Part shown: positions 55,586 through 63,243 of the stretch, piece after piece
Numbering within the stretch: the first letter of the stretch is position 1
Layout: every line of letters begins with the position of its first letter
Assembly: GCF_030410375.1 (NCBI RefSeq)
Contig: NZ_JAUHHE010000006.1
Span: forward strand, 124,001 to 188,000
Length of the DNA stretch: 64,000 nt
Direction of reading: 5' to 3'
Origin: Zwartia vadi
GTDB taxonomy: Bacteria; Pseudomonadota; Gammaproteobacteria; Burkholderiales; Burkholderiaceae_B
Made by a program: the position numbers and the translations under genes
The notes under the pieces: generated by a model
Database searches by the model: none
Seen by the model: only the letters and a program-made list of their open reading frames with translations
Told to the model about the DNA's origin: nothing

Positions 55586-56302
55586 CTAACACTCTGCCAA
55601 AACTATTCGCGCATCCAAGGCGATTACGCCTTGGGCAGTGGCCAACAAGGGATTGATATCCAACTCTTCAATGCTGTCTGCGAGCGTATAAAATAATCCC
55701 TGCTCTCCTCCGATAGTCATCAATGTTTCCACAATAACCTCATCGGGAACGTTGATGCCACCTCGAGCGCCTTTGAGTAAAGACGCCCCACGCAGATCTT
55801 GAATCATTTCACGTGCGTCGGCTTCGGTGATTGGACAAATCCTGAATGTCACATCTTGTAAAACCTCAACAAATATCCCGCCTAACCCGAACATGATCAC
55901 CGGGCCAAAGGTTTCGTCTCGGTATCCACCGACGACAATCTCATGGCCTTTATCCACCATTTCCTCTAATAAAAATCCATCAATGGCATAGCCTTGGTCT
56001 CGACACCTTTTTGAGATCTCGCGCATTGACGCCTTGATTGACTCCGCGTCGCGCAAACCCAATACGACCGCTCCAAAATCCGATTTATGCAAGACCTCGG
56101 GGGAAATGAGCTTGAGCACAACAGGACCTGAAAATTGTCGGAATGCTTCGTCTAGCTCGGCCTCCGTATGCACGACCATAGACTGTGGCGCGCGTATCCC
56201 ATATCCCTTTAAAACACGCTTGGCAGTCGGCTCATCCAGAGCGCTTCTTCCATTTGTCCTGGCCTGTGCGATTAACTGACGCGCCATCTCAATTGAATCC
56301 AT
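55586..56302 (-). CDS. acyl-CoA synthetase (NDP-forming), ATP-grasp beta subunit
   Basis: 238 residues of the ATP-grasp_5 type: LDEPTAKRVLKGYGIRAPQSMVV, GPVVLKLISPEVLHKSDFGAVVLGL, GGYRDETFGPVIMFGLGGIFVE and ELDINPLLA. It supplies the nucleotide site for the alpha subunit. The start is uncertain: GGGGGAG lies close upstream of ATG 56302, and a TTG at 56317 would add five residues. Confidence 0.88.
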   Translation of the reverse strand: MDSIEMARQLIAQARTNGRSALDEPTAKRVLKGYGIRAPQSMVVHTEAELDEAFRQFSGPVVLKLISPEVLHKSDFGAVVLGLRDAESIKASMREISKRCRDQGYAIDGFLLEEMVDKGHEIVVGGYRDETFGPVIMFGLGGIFVEVLQDVTFRICPITEADAREMIQDLRGASLLKGARGGINVPDEVIVETLMTIGGEQGLFYTLADSIEELDINPLLATAQGVIALDARIVLAEC

Positions 56303-56339
56303 CTCTCCCCCGGTCAACTATTCCATACTTAATGAATCG

Positions 56340-56561
56340 TTAAACTTCGAGGGTTACAACGACATCGCCTTCTGAGATTGACTGGCCTTCGACCACACAG
56401 ATCTCATGCACCACCGCATCTTCGCTCGCTGTGACCGGAATCTCCATTTTCATGGACTCCAGAATAACCAGCTCGCCATCCTCTTGTACCGAGTCGCCTT
56501 GCTTGACGAGCACCTTCCAAACTGTTCCAGTAATGTCGCTTTTGATTGAAATGATGGCCAT
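56340..56561 (-). CDS. biotin carboxyl carrier protein (single domain)
   Basis: A 73-residue biotinyl domain with the biotinylation motif E-S-M-K-M (Lys38) and the usual flanking Gly turns (DITGTVWKVLVKQGDSV, GQSISEGDVVVTLEV). ATG 56561 has GGAG seven bases upstream; a longer reading from 56606 lacks support. The very small size means it has no N-terminal Pro/Ala linker, unlike AccB. Confidence 0.92.
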   Translation of the reverse strand: MAIISIKSDITGTVWKVLVKQGDSVQEDGELVILESMKMEIPVTASEDAVVHEICVVEGQSISEGDVVVTLEV

Positions 56562-56625
56562 ATAACGTCTCCAAATAAGATTGGTTTTGAGGGCAAGTGT
56601 TTGCAAAAAGGACTGATGCCCTTAT

Positions 56626-58161
56626 TTAATAACTGGTCGGCCAATTACTCAGACGATGTTGACCCACGCCCCGCGAAGGCCCCCTAGAATTTACCCCAAG
56701 CACTGCTTTTAAGTACTCACGCGTTTCGCTGGGTTCAATGACGCTCTGAATTTCGTAGAGAGCGGCGAGTGCCCACGGAGCGTTATCTTGCGACACATTT
56801 TCAACAAGTTGCAGAAAACGCGCAGGATCATCTTCATATCGCACTCCGTGCAATACATTCACAGCAGTCCCGGCATCCATGAATCCATAGTCCGCTTCTG
56901 GCCATGCCGCCGCATCATTACTGTTTCGGCCTCCGCCCATGTTGAGGTAGGCTTGACCGTAATTTTTTCTAAGCGTAATAGTGATTTTCGGAACAGTGAC
57001 CTGTGCCAAGGCGTTCATCCAGTTGATAATGCGTCCAGGCGCTCCGCGTCGCTCACCGTCTATGCCTATCAAAAAGCCAGGTTGATCGACCAGAAAAATA
57101 ATCGGGATATTGAACGAGTCACAAAACACTAAAAAACTCGTTGCTTTCGCGCAAGCATCCACATCGATGGAGCCACCCTTGAATTTTGGATTGTTCGCAA
57201 TCACGCCTACAGATTTACCATCGATTCGGCCCAATGTAGTAACCAGTGACTTTCCAAAGCGCGGCTTCAACTCAAACATTGTGTCCTTGTCGAGCACGCG
57301 ACGAATCACCTCACGACTATCGTAAGTTTTTGATCTCGACTGTGGAACTATTTCATGAATATCATGCAGCCCATCGTCAGAGCCTTCAGGTACTGCAGCC
57401 ACGGGCGGCGCTTCACCCTGATGACTCGGCAAGTAGCTTAGGAATTTCTTGATTGTCTCGAGCGCCTCTTCATCCGTATCAACAGCCACATCCACAAATC
57501 CTGTGGTCGCCGTATGTAATTTCCATCCGCCAAGCTCTTCAGGATCCACGCTTTGTTTAATCGCGAGCTCTGTAACCCGTCCGCTTGCGACAGCCATGGT
57601 CGCGCCTTTTCTCATCACCACGAAATCGGACAAACATGAATACCATGTAGATGAGCCATAGCAACTGCCGAGTAGCGCGGATACCCATGGTGTGCGACGA
57701 TCGCGCAGAAATTCCAACGGATCCTGTCCAAGAATGGCACGACCTTCTGCTCCCATCCGGTCTGGCATGCGCGCTCCGGCAGACTCGCCAAGCAAAATCA
57801 AAGGCATGCCCGAATCATTAGCAACGGCTCGGATATGCTTGATTTTTTTTCCATTCACGACACTACTTGACGCCCCAAGGACTGTGAAATCGTTGGATAC
57901 GACAGCAACCGGTCGTCCGTGAATTTTTCCGAATCCCGTTATTTTTCCGTCTGCAGGCGTTTTATCGCGCGCCGCAGGCCGGTAGGAGGCCGCCAGTAAA
58001 CCAGACTCATGAAAACTATCTTTATCAAGAAGATAATCCAGTCTTTCGCGGGCATTGAGAATATTTTGGGCGCGTCGTTTCGCGATGCGCTCTTCTCCGC
58101 CCATGGCCAGTGCTTTGGCTCGACGCTGCTGAAGTTCTGAGTGATTGTTTTCTTTGCTCAT
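56626..58161 (-). CDS. acyl-CoA carboxylase, carboxyltransferase (beta) subunit
   Basis: 511 residues of the propionyl/methylcrotonyl-CoA carboxylase beta type. The N half has the ESAGARMPDRMG oxyanion region. The C half has FLVDQPGFLIGIDGERRGAPGRIINWMNALAQVTVPKITITLRKNYGQAY. It moves the carboxyl group from biotin to an acyl-CoA. The residue that separates propionyl- from acetyl-type enzymes (Asp422 in Streptomyces PccB) appears as Leu406. ATG 58161 (MSKENNH) is the start. First gene of the module. Confidence 0.92.
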   Translation of the reverse strand: MSKENNHSELQQRRAKALAMGGEERIAKRRAQNILNARERLDYLLDKDSFHESGLLAASYRPAARDKTPADGKITGFGKIHGRPVAVVSNDFTVLGASSSVVNGKKIKHIRAVANDSGMPLILLGESAGARMPDRMGAEGRAILGQDPLEFLRDRRTPWVSALLGSCYGSSTWYSCLSDFVVMRKGATMAVASGRVTELAIKQSVDPEELGGWKLHTATTGFVDVAVDTDEEALETIKKFLSYLPSHQGEAPPVAAVPEGSDDGLHDIHEIVPQSRSKTYDSREVIRRVLDKDTMFELKPRFGKSLVTTLGRIDGKSVGVIANNPKFKGGSIDVDACAKATSFLVFCDSFNIPIIFLVDQPGFLIGIDGERRGAPGRIINWMNALAQVTVPKITITLRKNYGQAYLNMGGGRNSNDAAAWPEADYGFMDAGTAVNVLHGVRYEDDPARFLQLVENVSQDNAPWALAALYEIQSVIEPSETREYLKAVLGVNSRGPSRGVGQHRLSNWPTSY

Positions 58162-58195
58162 AGTATTGTGTTGATGCTCAATGAATGTGGAAATT

Positions 58196-58224
58196 ATTGT
58201 AGTAGTCGAAGCTACTACTGTCAA
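58196..58224 (-). promoter_or_regulatory. carboxylase promoter with embedded 20-bp palindrome
   Basis: On the minus strand, TTGACA (58224-58219), 17 bases, then TACAAT (58201-58196) is a near-consensus sigma-70 promoter. Its spacer is filled by GTAGTAGTCGAAGCTACTAC (58199-58218), with perfect 7-bp inverted arms. A related site with the same geometry precedes the tctC gene at 59.3 kb. A repressor bound here would block RNA polymerase; TrmB is the obvious candidate. Confidence 0.85.
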
Positions 58225-58311
58225 TCATGAATTATCATTGGATCTTGTCAGCCAACTCTGCGCGTCTCTTGCTGACCCTTATCCAACGCCGGAATATGAT
58301 GGAAATTATTT

Positions 58312-59190
58312 ATGTCAAAGCATGCCGTAAAAAAAACCACTTACAGCAGAAAAAATATTGACACCCCCGGTCCGATTCAAGACCTCCAAAGCCTAGGGTT
58401 CTCTGAATACGAAGCCTGCACATATATGGGCGTGCTGAGTAAAAACCCTGCTACCGCCTATGAAATCAGCAAGATCGCCGGCCTACAACGGGCAAACACC
58501 TATGCCGCTCTCGAGAACCTTGTAAAAAAACAAGCGGTTCAACCGATCAGTGAAAATCCGGTTCGTTATGTGCCAGTCGAGCCCAGTATCTTGCTCGAAA
58601 GGATTTCCTCCAATGTCAGTGGTGTCTGCGATCGCCTGCAACAAACGTTTAATGAAATGCAACCGCAAGAAAGTTCCGATGTCGTCTGGAGTATCGAAGG
58701 CGAAGAAAGAATTACCGCGAAGATCGATGAACTCATCGATCAAGCTAAAAGCCACGTCTGGATTAAAGCTTCGACTGGCGTTTTGCTCAAACACGCGCCA
58801 CGCATGAAGAAGGCCGCTGCGCGTGGGGTCAAACTTGTTTTTGTCGTTTTTGGCGATGATGTGAAGTTTTTACGTTTTGGAAAAAATAGCAAAGTCTATC
58901 TTCACGAGGGAAATGGTCAACGTGTGGGAGGCGCTGACAATCTTTTTACTTTGGCGATCGACTATAAAATTGCTTTGACAGCCAGCCTCGACGCATCACT
59001 CACCGGTGCATACACAACCAATCCAGCCGTAGTGCGCATGGCGGAAACACTGATCCGCCATGATGTCTACATGGCTGAAATCATGTCCTTTCTTGGTCAA
59101 GACATTGAAAATCGATTTGGTAAAGGTTTGATCGAGCTCAGAAAAGAATTGTTTTCCCCCGAACAGATGGCACTCTTCAATGCAAGATAG
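58312..59190 (+). CDS. TrmB-family transcriptional regulator
   Basis: 292 residues: an N-terminal winged helix (LQSLGFSEYEACTYMGVLSKNPATAYEISKIAGLQRANTYAALENLVKKQAV) is followed by a C-terminal PLD-like domain (VVWSIEGEERITAKIDELIDQAKSHVWIKAST). TrmB proteins are best known from archaeal sugar control but also occur in proteobacteria. It is divergent from the carboxylase module and upstream of two tctC genes, and probably controls both through the shared palindromes. Confidence 0.88.
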   Translation: MSKHAVKKTTYSRKNIDTPGPIQDLQSLGFSEYEACTYMGVLSKNPATAYEISKIAGLQRANTYAALENLVKKQAVQPISENPVRYVPVEPSILLERISSNVSGVCDRLQQTFNEMQPQESSDVVWSIEGEERITAKIDELIDQAKSHVWIKASTGVLLKHAPRMKKAAARGVKLVFVVFGDDVKFLRFGKNSKVYLHEGNGQRVGGADNLFTLAIDYKIALTASLDASLTGAYTTNPAVVRMAETLIRHDVYMAEIMSFLGQDIENRFGKGLIELRKELFSPEQMALFNAR

Positions 59191-59233
59191 CATTTAGCTT
59201 GTTTGTTTATGCTATGTCGTTACCGCACACTTA

Positions 59234-59263
59234 TTGACTAGTAGCAGCCTATGGTACTACTAT
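59234..59263 (+). promoter_or_regulatory. tctC promoter with embedded 20-bp palindrome
   Basis: TTGACT (59234-59239), 18 bases, TACTAT (59258-59263). The spacer contains GTAGCAGCCTATGGTACTAC (59241-59260), which shares 15 of 20 positions with the site at 58199-58218. In both promoters the palindrome starts zero or one base after the -35 box and overlaps the first three bases of the -10 box. Confidence 0.8.
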
Positions 59264-59313
59264 AAATTGACATTTAAGTTTGTGCGTACAAATCTAAAAA
59301 TAGCTGGGGACAA

Positions 59314-60297
59314 ATGATGCATAAGACATTTCTTTTCTGTGTGGCTCTCTTGTTTTCAAGTCTTGGCTTGAATAACGCCAGTGCCGAACGACAACAACCC
59401 GGACAAAACACCCAATTTATTGTGCCAGCAGGGGCTGGAGGTTCACTCGACATTGTCGCCAGAAAACTTCAAGAGCTCCTCATCAAAGAGAATCTTGTCA
59501 AAAATTTCGTCGTTTTGAATCGTCCCGGGGCGGGCGCCCAACTTGCGCTAAACGTACTCAATCAAAACGTAGGCGATCCAAATTATCTGATGACTTTACC
59601 GACGGCTATCATCAATAACAGCTATCTCGGTACGATTAAAACCACATATAAAAACTACACCCCTATCGCGATGCTGCTTGATGGATATGTCGGCGTCCTC
59701 GTTAGACAAGACTCTCCCTTTAAAACAGCTCAAGATCTGATTGACCATCTCAAAAAACAACCTAATAGTTTGAACATCGCGATTGCCGCCAGCCTGGGCA
59801 ATGATGTGCATGTTGGGACGGCCAAGGCTTTGATGCTGGGGGGTGTTGACATCTCAAAGTTGACCTTTGTCCCTTTTAAATCTTCTTCAGAGTCAATCAC
59901 GAATCTAATCGGCGGAAACGTAGACGTGGTCGGCGCAACGACGCCAACCATTATTCCAGCGCTTCAAAGCGGGAAAGTGCGAGTACTAGCCATTGGTTCG
60001 CCAGAGCGACTGCAAGGCCCGCTGAGCAACGTTCCTACCTGGAAAGAATTAGGCATCGACACCATCACCTCGTCACCGCAAGGCGTGATGGCTCCTAAAG
60101 ACATCAGTCCTGAACAAATAAAGTTTTGGGAATCCGCGTTCAAACAAGTCACCCAAACAAAAGAGTGGAAGAACTTCCTTGAGCAAAACCAATGGGCTCC
60201 ACGCTTCATGACTGCGGCAGAGACAAATGTCATGCTAGAAAATGAAACTGCAATGATTGAAAGTGTATTGAGCAAACTGCAAATCAAGAAAAACTAA
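59314..60297 (+). CDS. Bug/TctC-family periplasmic solute receptor
   Basis: 327 residues: a signal peptide ends NNASA, then QFIVPAGAGGSLDIVARKLQ and VLNRPGAGAQLAL, less typical than the family norm. It lies under the palindrome-bearing promoter and just upstream of a second receptor gene. It probably delivers the acid handled by the carboxylase module, but the ligand is unknown and no tctAB genes are near. Confidence 0.85.
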   Translation: MMHKTFLFCVALLFSSLGLNNASAERQQPGQNTQFIVPAGAGGSLDIVARKLQELLIKENLVKNFVVLNRPGAGAQLALNVLNQNVGDPNYLMTLPTAIINNSYLGTIKTTYKNYTPIAMLLDGYVGVLVRQDSPFKTAQDLIDHLKKQPNSLNIAIAASLGNDVHVGTAKALMLGGVDISKLTFVPFKSSSESITNLIGGNVDVVGATTPTIIPALQSGKVRVLAIGSPERLQGPLSNVPTWKELGIDTITSSPQGVMAPKDISPEQIKFWESAFKQVTQTKEWKNFLEQNQWAPRFMTAAETNVMLENETAMIESVLSKLQIKKN

Positions 60298-60327
60298 TTT
60301 CGCAGTGATTATTGGAGGATGACGGGC

Positions 60328-61293
60328 ATGTTAAGCAATCCACTGAGTAAATCATTACTGGCACTCACCCTGGTTTTTTTTGCACTGACACCCATTGCCG
60401 CAGAAAAATACCCGAACAAACCGATTCAATTGATCGTTCCTTACACGCCCGGCGGAAACACGGATATTTTGGGTCGCTTAATCGCTCTAAAATTAGGTGA
60501 AGCCTGGGGCGCAAGAGTCATAGTGGAAAATCGTCCCGGCGCAGGCGGCACCATCGGTGTCAACATGGTTGCCAAGGCAAAGCCTGATGGTCATACACTT
60601 GCCTTAGCAGCTTTCGGAAACATTATCGTAGCCAAGAGTCTTTACAAAGATCTGCCTTACGATCCTGTCAATGATCTAGATCCAGTCATCTTGGTCGCGA
60701 CTCCACCCACTATCTTGACTGCGACCGCTTCGCTCCCCGCAAACAACGTCAAAGAATTGATTGCATACGGCAAGGCCAACCCTGGCGTCCTGAATTACGG
60801 CTCCTCCGGCAAGGGAACATCCAATCATCTTTTTGCAGAACTCTTTAGTTCAATGTCCGGCGTTGATATGACCCATGTCCCGTACAAGGGGAGCGGTCCG
60901 GCCATTAATGATCTGGTCGCTGGTTTGACTCAGTTAAATTTTGCACCACAACCGCTCGTACTTTCATCGATAAAAACAGGCGCACTTAAAGCCCTTGCAG
61001 TGACAGGCGCTGAACGCATGCAAATGCTGCCGGATGTTCCAACGGTATCTGAGTCGGGATTGCCAGGTTATCAAGGACTAGGCTGGTTTGGTGTTGTGGC
61101 GCCCAAGGGAACCCCACCAGAGATTATCAACAAGCTCAATGTTGAAATCAATCGCATCTTAGAATCACCCGATGTGCGTAAACGCCTTACCGAAGAAGGG
61201 GCGACGCCCGTTGGCGGCTCTTCTGAGGATGCTAAACGCTCCATCAGCGAAGGCATTGAAAAATGGAAAGACCTCGCTTCCAAGGTTCAATAG
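60328..61293 (+). CDS. Bug/TctC-family periplasmic solute receptor
   Basis: 321 residues: a signal peptide ends TPIAA. The canonical YPNKPIQLIVPYTPGGNTDILGRLIALKL, VENRPGAGGTIGVNMVAKAKPDGHTL and FGVVAPKGTPPEIINKLN follow. GGAGG at 60314-60318 is spaced nine bases from ATG 60328; an ATG at 60319 abuts it and is unlikely to be used. Second gene of the tctC pair. Confidence 0.9.
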   Translation: MLSNPLSKSLLALTLVFFALTPIAAEKYPNKPIQLIVPYTPGGNTDILGRLIALKLGEAWGARVIVENRPGAGGTIGVNMVAKAKPDGHTLALAAFGNIIVAKSLYKDLPYDPVNDLDPVILVATPPTILTATASLPANNVKELIAYGKANPGVLNYGSSGKGTSNHLFAELFSSMSGVDMTHVPYKGSGPAINDLVAGLTQLNFAPQPLVLSSIKTGALKALAVTGAERMQMLPDVPTVSESGLPGYQGLGWFGVVAPKGTPPEIINKLNVEINRILESPDVRKRLTEEGATPVGGSSEDAKRSISEGIEKWKDLASKVQ

Positions 61294-61330
61294 CTGCAAG
61301 GCTTTATCCGTGATTTCGATTTGAATCTCT

Positions 61331-61347
61331 GGTATTGTCGTCATACC
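61331..61347. promoter_or_regulatory. inverted repeat upstream of the LysR gene
   Basis: GGTAT-N7-ATACC is centred about 29 bases before the LysR start. It has the T-N11-A type symmetry of LysR sites and may serve autoregulation. Confidence 0.4.
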
Positions 61348-61367
61348 AATAATGATAGAGTCTCCAT

Positions 61368-62264
61368 TTGATCGAAATCCGCAATCTTGAAACCTTTGTC
61401 TGGGTAGCAACACTGCGGAATTTCCGTGCGGCTGCCCAAAAACTCAATACGACTCAACCCGCGATCTCACAGCGGATCGCATCGCTTGAAGCAACGCTCG
61501 GCGTCAAGCTGTTGGAGCGCAATACTCGTGGCGTGACCCTGACAGCGAAGGGTGGCGAGTTACTCGCCCATGCGCAGGGTATGCTGGATCTCAAGCAGGA
61601 AATGATGGATGCTGCGCGAAGCACCAAGACCATTGCTGGTCAGGTCAGGCTTGGCGTATCAGAGACCATCGTACAAACTTGGTTGCCTCGCTACCTTGAG
61701 GAAATACACGCACGTTATCCGGAGCTCAACGTTGAACTCGAGGTCGATACCTCGCCGGTGCTACGCGAGCAGATTCGATCCCATCATTTGAATTTGGCTT
61801 TTTTGATGGGACCTATTTTGGCTCCAAACGTTGAAAATATTCCGCTTTGCCAATATCCTCTGGCGTGGCTAGCCAGCCCGAAATTGGGTTTGCATCGCGA
61901 GAAAGCCACGCTTGCCCAGATTGGCGCAAACCCTGTCATCACTTATCCCGCGACCAGTCAGCCACACCAGTTTGTCAGAGACTTATTGACCGACTCAGGC
62001 ATACACTCGCCTCGCATGTATGGCAGTGCTTCGCTTTCAGTAGTTGTGCGCATGACCTTGGATGCGATCGGTGTTGCAGTCATCACGCCCGTATTTTTAC
62101 AGGACGAAATTCGCGCGGGAAGTTTATGTCTGCTCGATGTCGCGGACCATTTGCTGCCCGATTTAGCATTTACTGCATCGTGGTCCCGCGGTCCTGATGA
62201 ACATATCGCAGCGACCCTTGCAAAACTCGCTCAGCAGATCGCCGAAAATAATCAAATAGTCTAA
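61368..62264 (+). CDS. LysR-family transcriptional regulator
   Basis: 298 residues. The N-terminal HTH is IEIRNLETFVWVATLRNFRAAAQKLNTTQPAISQRIASLEATLGVKLLERNTRGVTLT, followed by a periplasmic-binding-protein-like effector domain. TTG start at 61368, directly before the conserved IEIRNLETF. It precedes and may control the hydro-lyase and TRAP receptor genes. Confidence 0.92.
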   Translation: MIEIRNLETFVWVATLRNFRAAAQKLNTTQPAISQRIASLEATLGVKLLERNTRGVTLTAKGGELLAHAQGMLDLKQEMMDAARSTKTIAGQVRLGVSETIVQTWLPRYLEEIHARYPELNVELEVDTSPVLREQIRSHHLNLAFLMGPILAPNVENIPLCQYPLAWLASPKLGLHREKATLAQIGANPVITYPATSQPHQFVRDLLTDSGIHSPRMYGSASLSVVVRMTLDAIGVAVITPVFLQDEIRAGSLCLLDVADHLLPDLAFTASWSRGPDEHIAATLAKLAQQIAENNQIV

Positions 62265-62279
62265 TCATCCCCCCGCCTC

Positions 62280-62302
62280 ACTGATAAATATTTCTTATCA
62301 GT
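62280..62302. promoter_or_regulatory. inverted repeat upstream of the DUF1445 gene
   Basis: Perfect 8-bp arms ACTGATAA (62280-62287) and TTATCAGT (62295-62302) with a 7-base loop lie between the LysR stop and the next gene. The element is A+T-rich and lacks a T-tract, so it suits an operator better than a terminator. Confidence 0.5.
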
Positions 62303-62382
62303 CCTGATTGGAAAGCACGATTGGACAGGTTTTAACGTCTGACGTCGAATAGGAGCTTGTGATTTTGCTTCTAGAGGATCGT

Positions 62383-63159
62383 ATGCTGCCGTCGCAACAG
62401 GTTCGTCAAAACATCCGCCAAGGTAGATTTACCCAGCCGACTGCAGGTGCAGCCCCGGGTTTTGTTCAGGCCAATCTGGTTGTATTGCCTAAATCGCTTG
62501 CAGCCGATTTCCTGCTGTTTTGTCAGCGCAATCCAAAGCCCTGTCCACTGCTTTCAGTCTCTGATCCAGGCAGTACTTTTTTCCCGGGTTATGGCGAAGA
62601 TCTCGACATCCGTACTGACGTTCCGCGTTACAGAGTGTGGCGAAACGGAGAGTTGATTGACGAGGTCACAAACGTGTCGTCTTACTGGCGTGACGATTTG
62701 GTGAGTTTCGCGATTGGATGCTCTTTCTCGTTTGAAGAAGCCCTAGTGGCTGAAGGCCTGGATGTCCGGCACATCTCCTGCGCGTCCAATGTTCCGATGT
62801 ACCGAAGCAACATCGCGACACAGTCTGCCGGACCCTTCCATGGACCGATGGTGGTTTCAATGCGACCCTTCAAGCCCGCTGACGCTATTCGTGCGATTCA
62901 GCTGACCTCGAAGTTTCCTTCCGTGCATGGTGCGCCTGTTCACTTGGGTGATGCCTCATTGATCGGTATTCATGATTTGGGCAAACCCGATTTCGGCGAG
63001 CCGGTCGAAGTGCGTACTGGTGAGATTCCTGTTTTTTGGGCCTGTGGAGTCACGCCGCAAGCTGTATTAATGGCATCGAAGCCAGAATTCTGTATGACGC
63101 ATGCGCCGGGGTACATGTTGGTGACTGACAAGTTAAATGCCCAGTTGGCCATTCTCTAA
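62383..63159 (+). CDS. DUF1445 putative hydro-lyase (D-glutamate cyclase-like family)
   Basis: 258 residues with the DUF1445 pattern: [36 protein letters not shown] (Cys), [18 protein letters not shown] and [13 protein letters not shown]. Some members act on D-glutamate or 2-hydroxy acids, but most are uncharacterised. ATG 62383 has GAGG five bases upstream; a GTG at 62359 is too close to AGGAG. The gene lies upstream of a TRAP receptor, a frequent pairing. Confidence 0.82.
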   Translation: MLPSQQVRQNIRQGRFTQPTAGAAPGFVQANLVVLPKSLAADFLLFCQRNPKPCPLLSVSDPGSTFFPGYGEDLDIRTDVPRYRVWRNGELIDEVTNVSSYWRDDLVSFAIGCSFSFEEALVAEGLDVRHISCASNVPMYRSNIATQSAGPFHGPMVVSMRPFKPADAIRAIQLTSKFPSVHGAPVHLGDASLIGIHDLGKPDFGEPVEVRTGEIPVFWACGVTPQAVLMASKPEFCMTHAPGYMLVTDKLNAQLAIL

Positions 63160-63243
63160 AAAATTAAAGCAGTTGAAAACTGTGTCGATTGCATGCGGGA
63201 GATCGATCCAGGCTTTACACCCCGTTATCTAGGAGACTCACTG

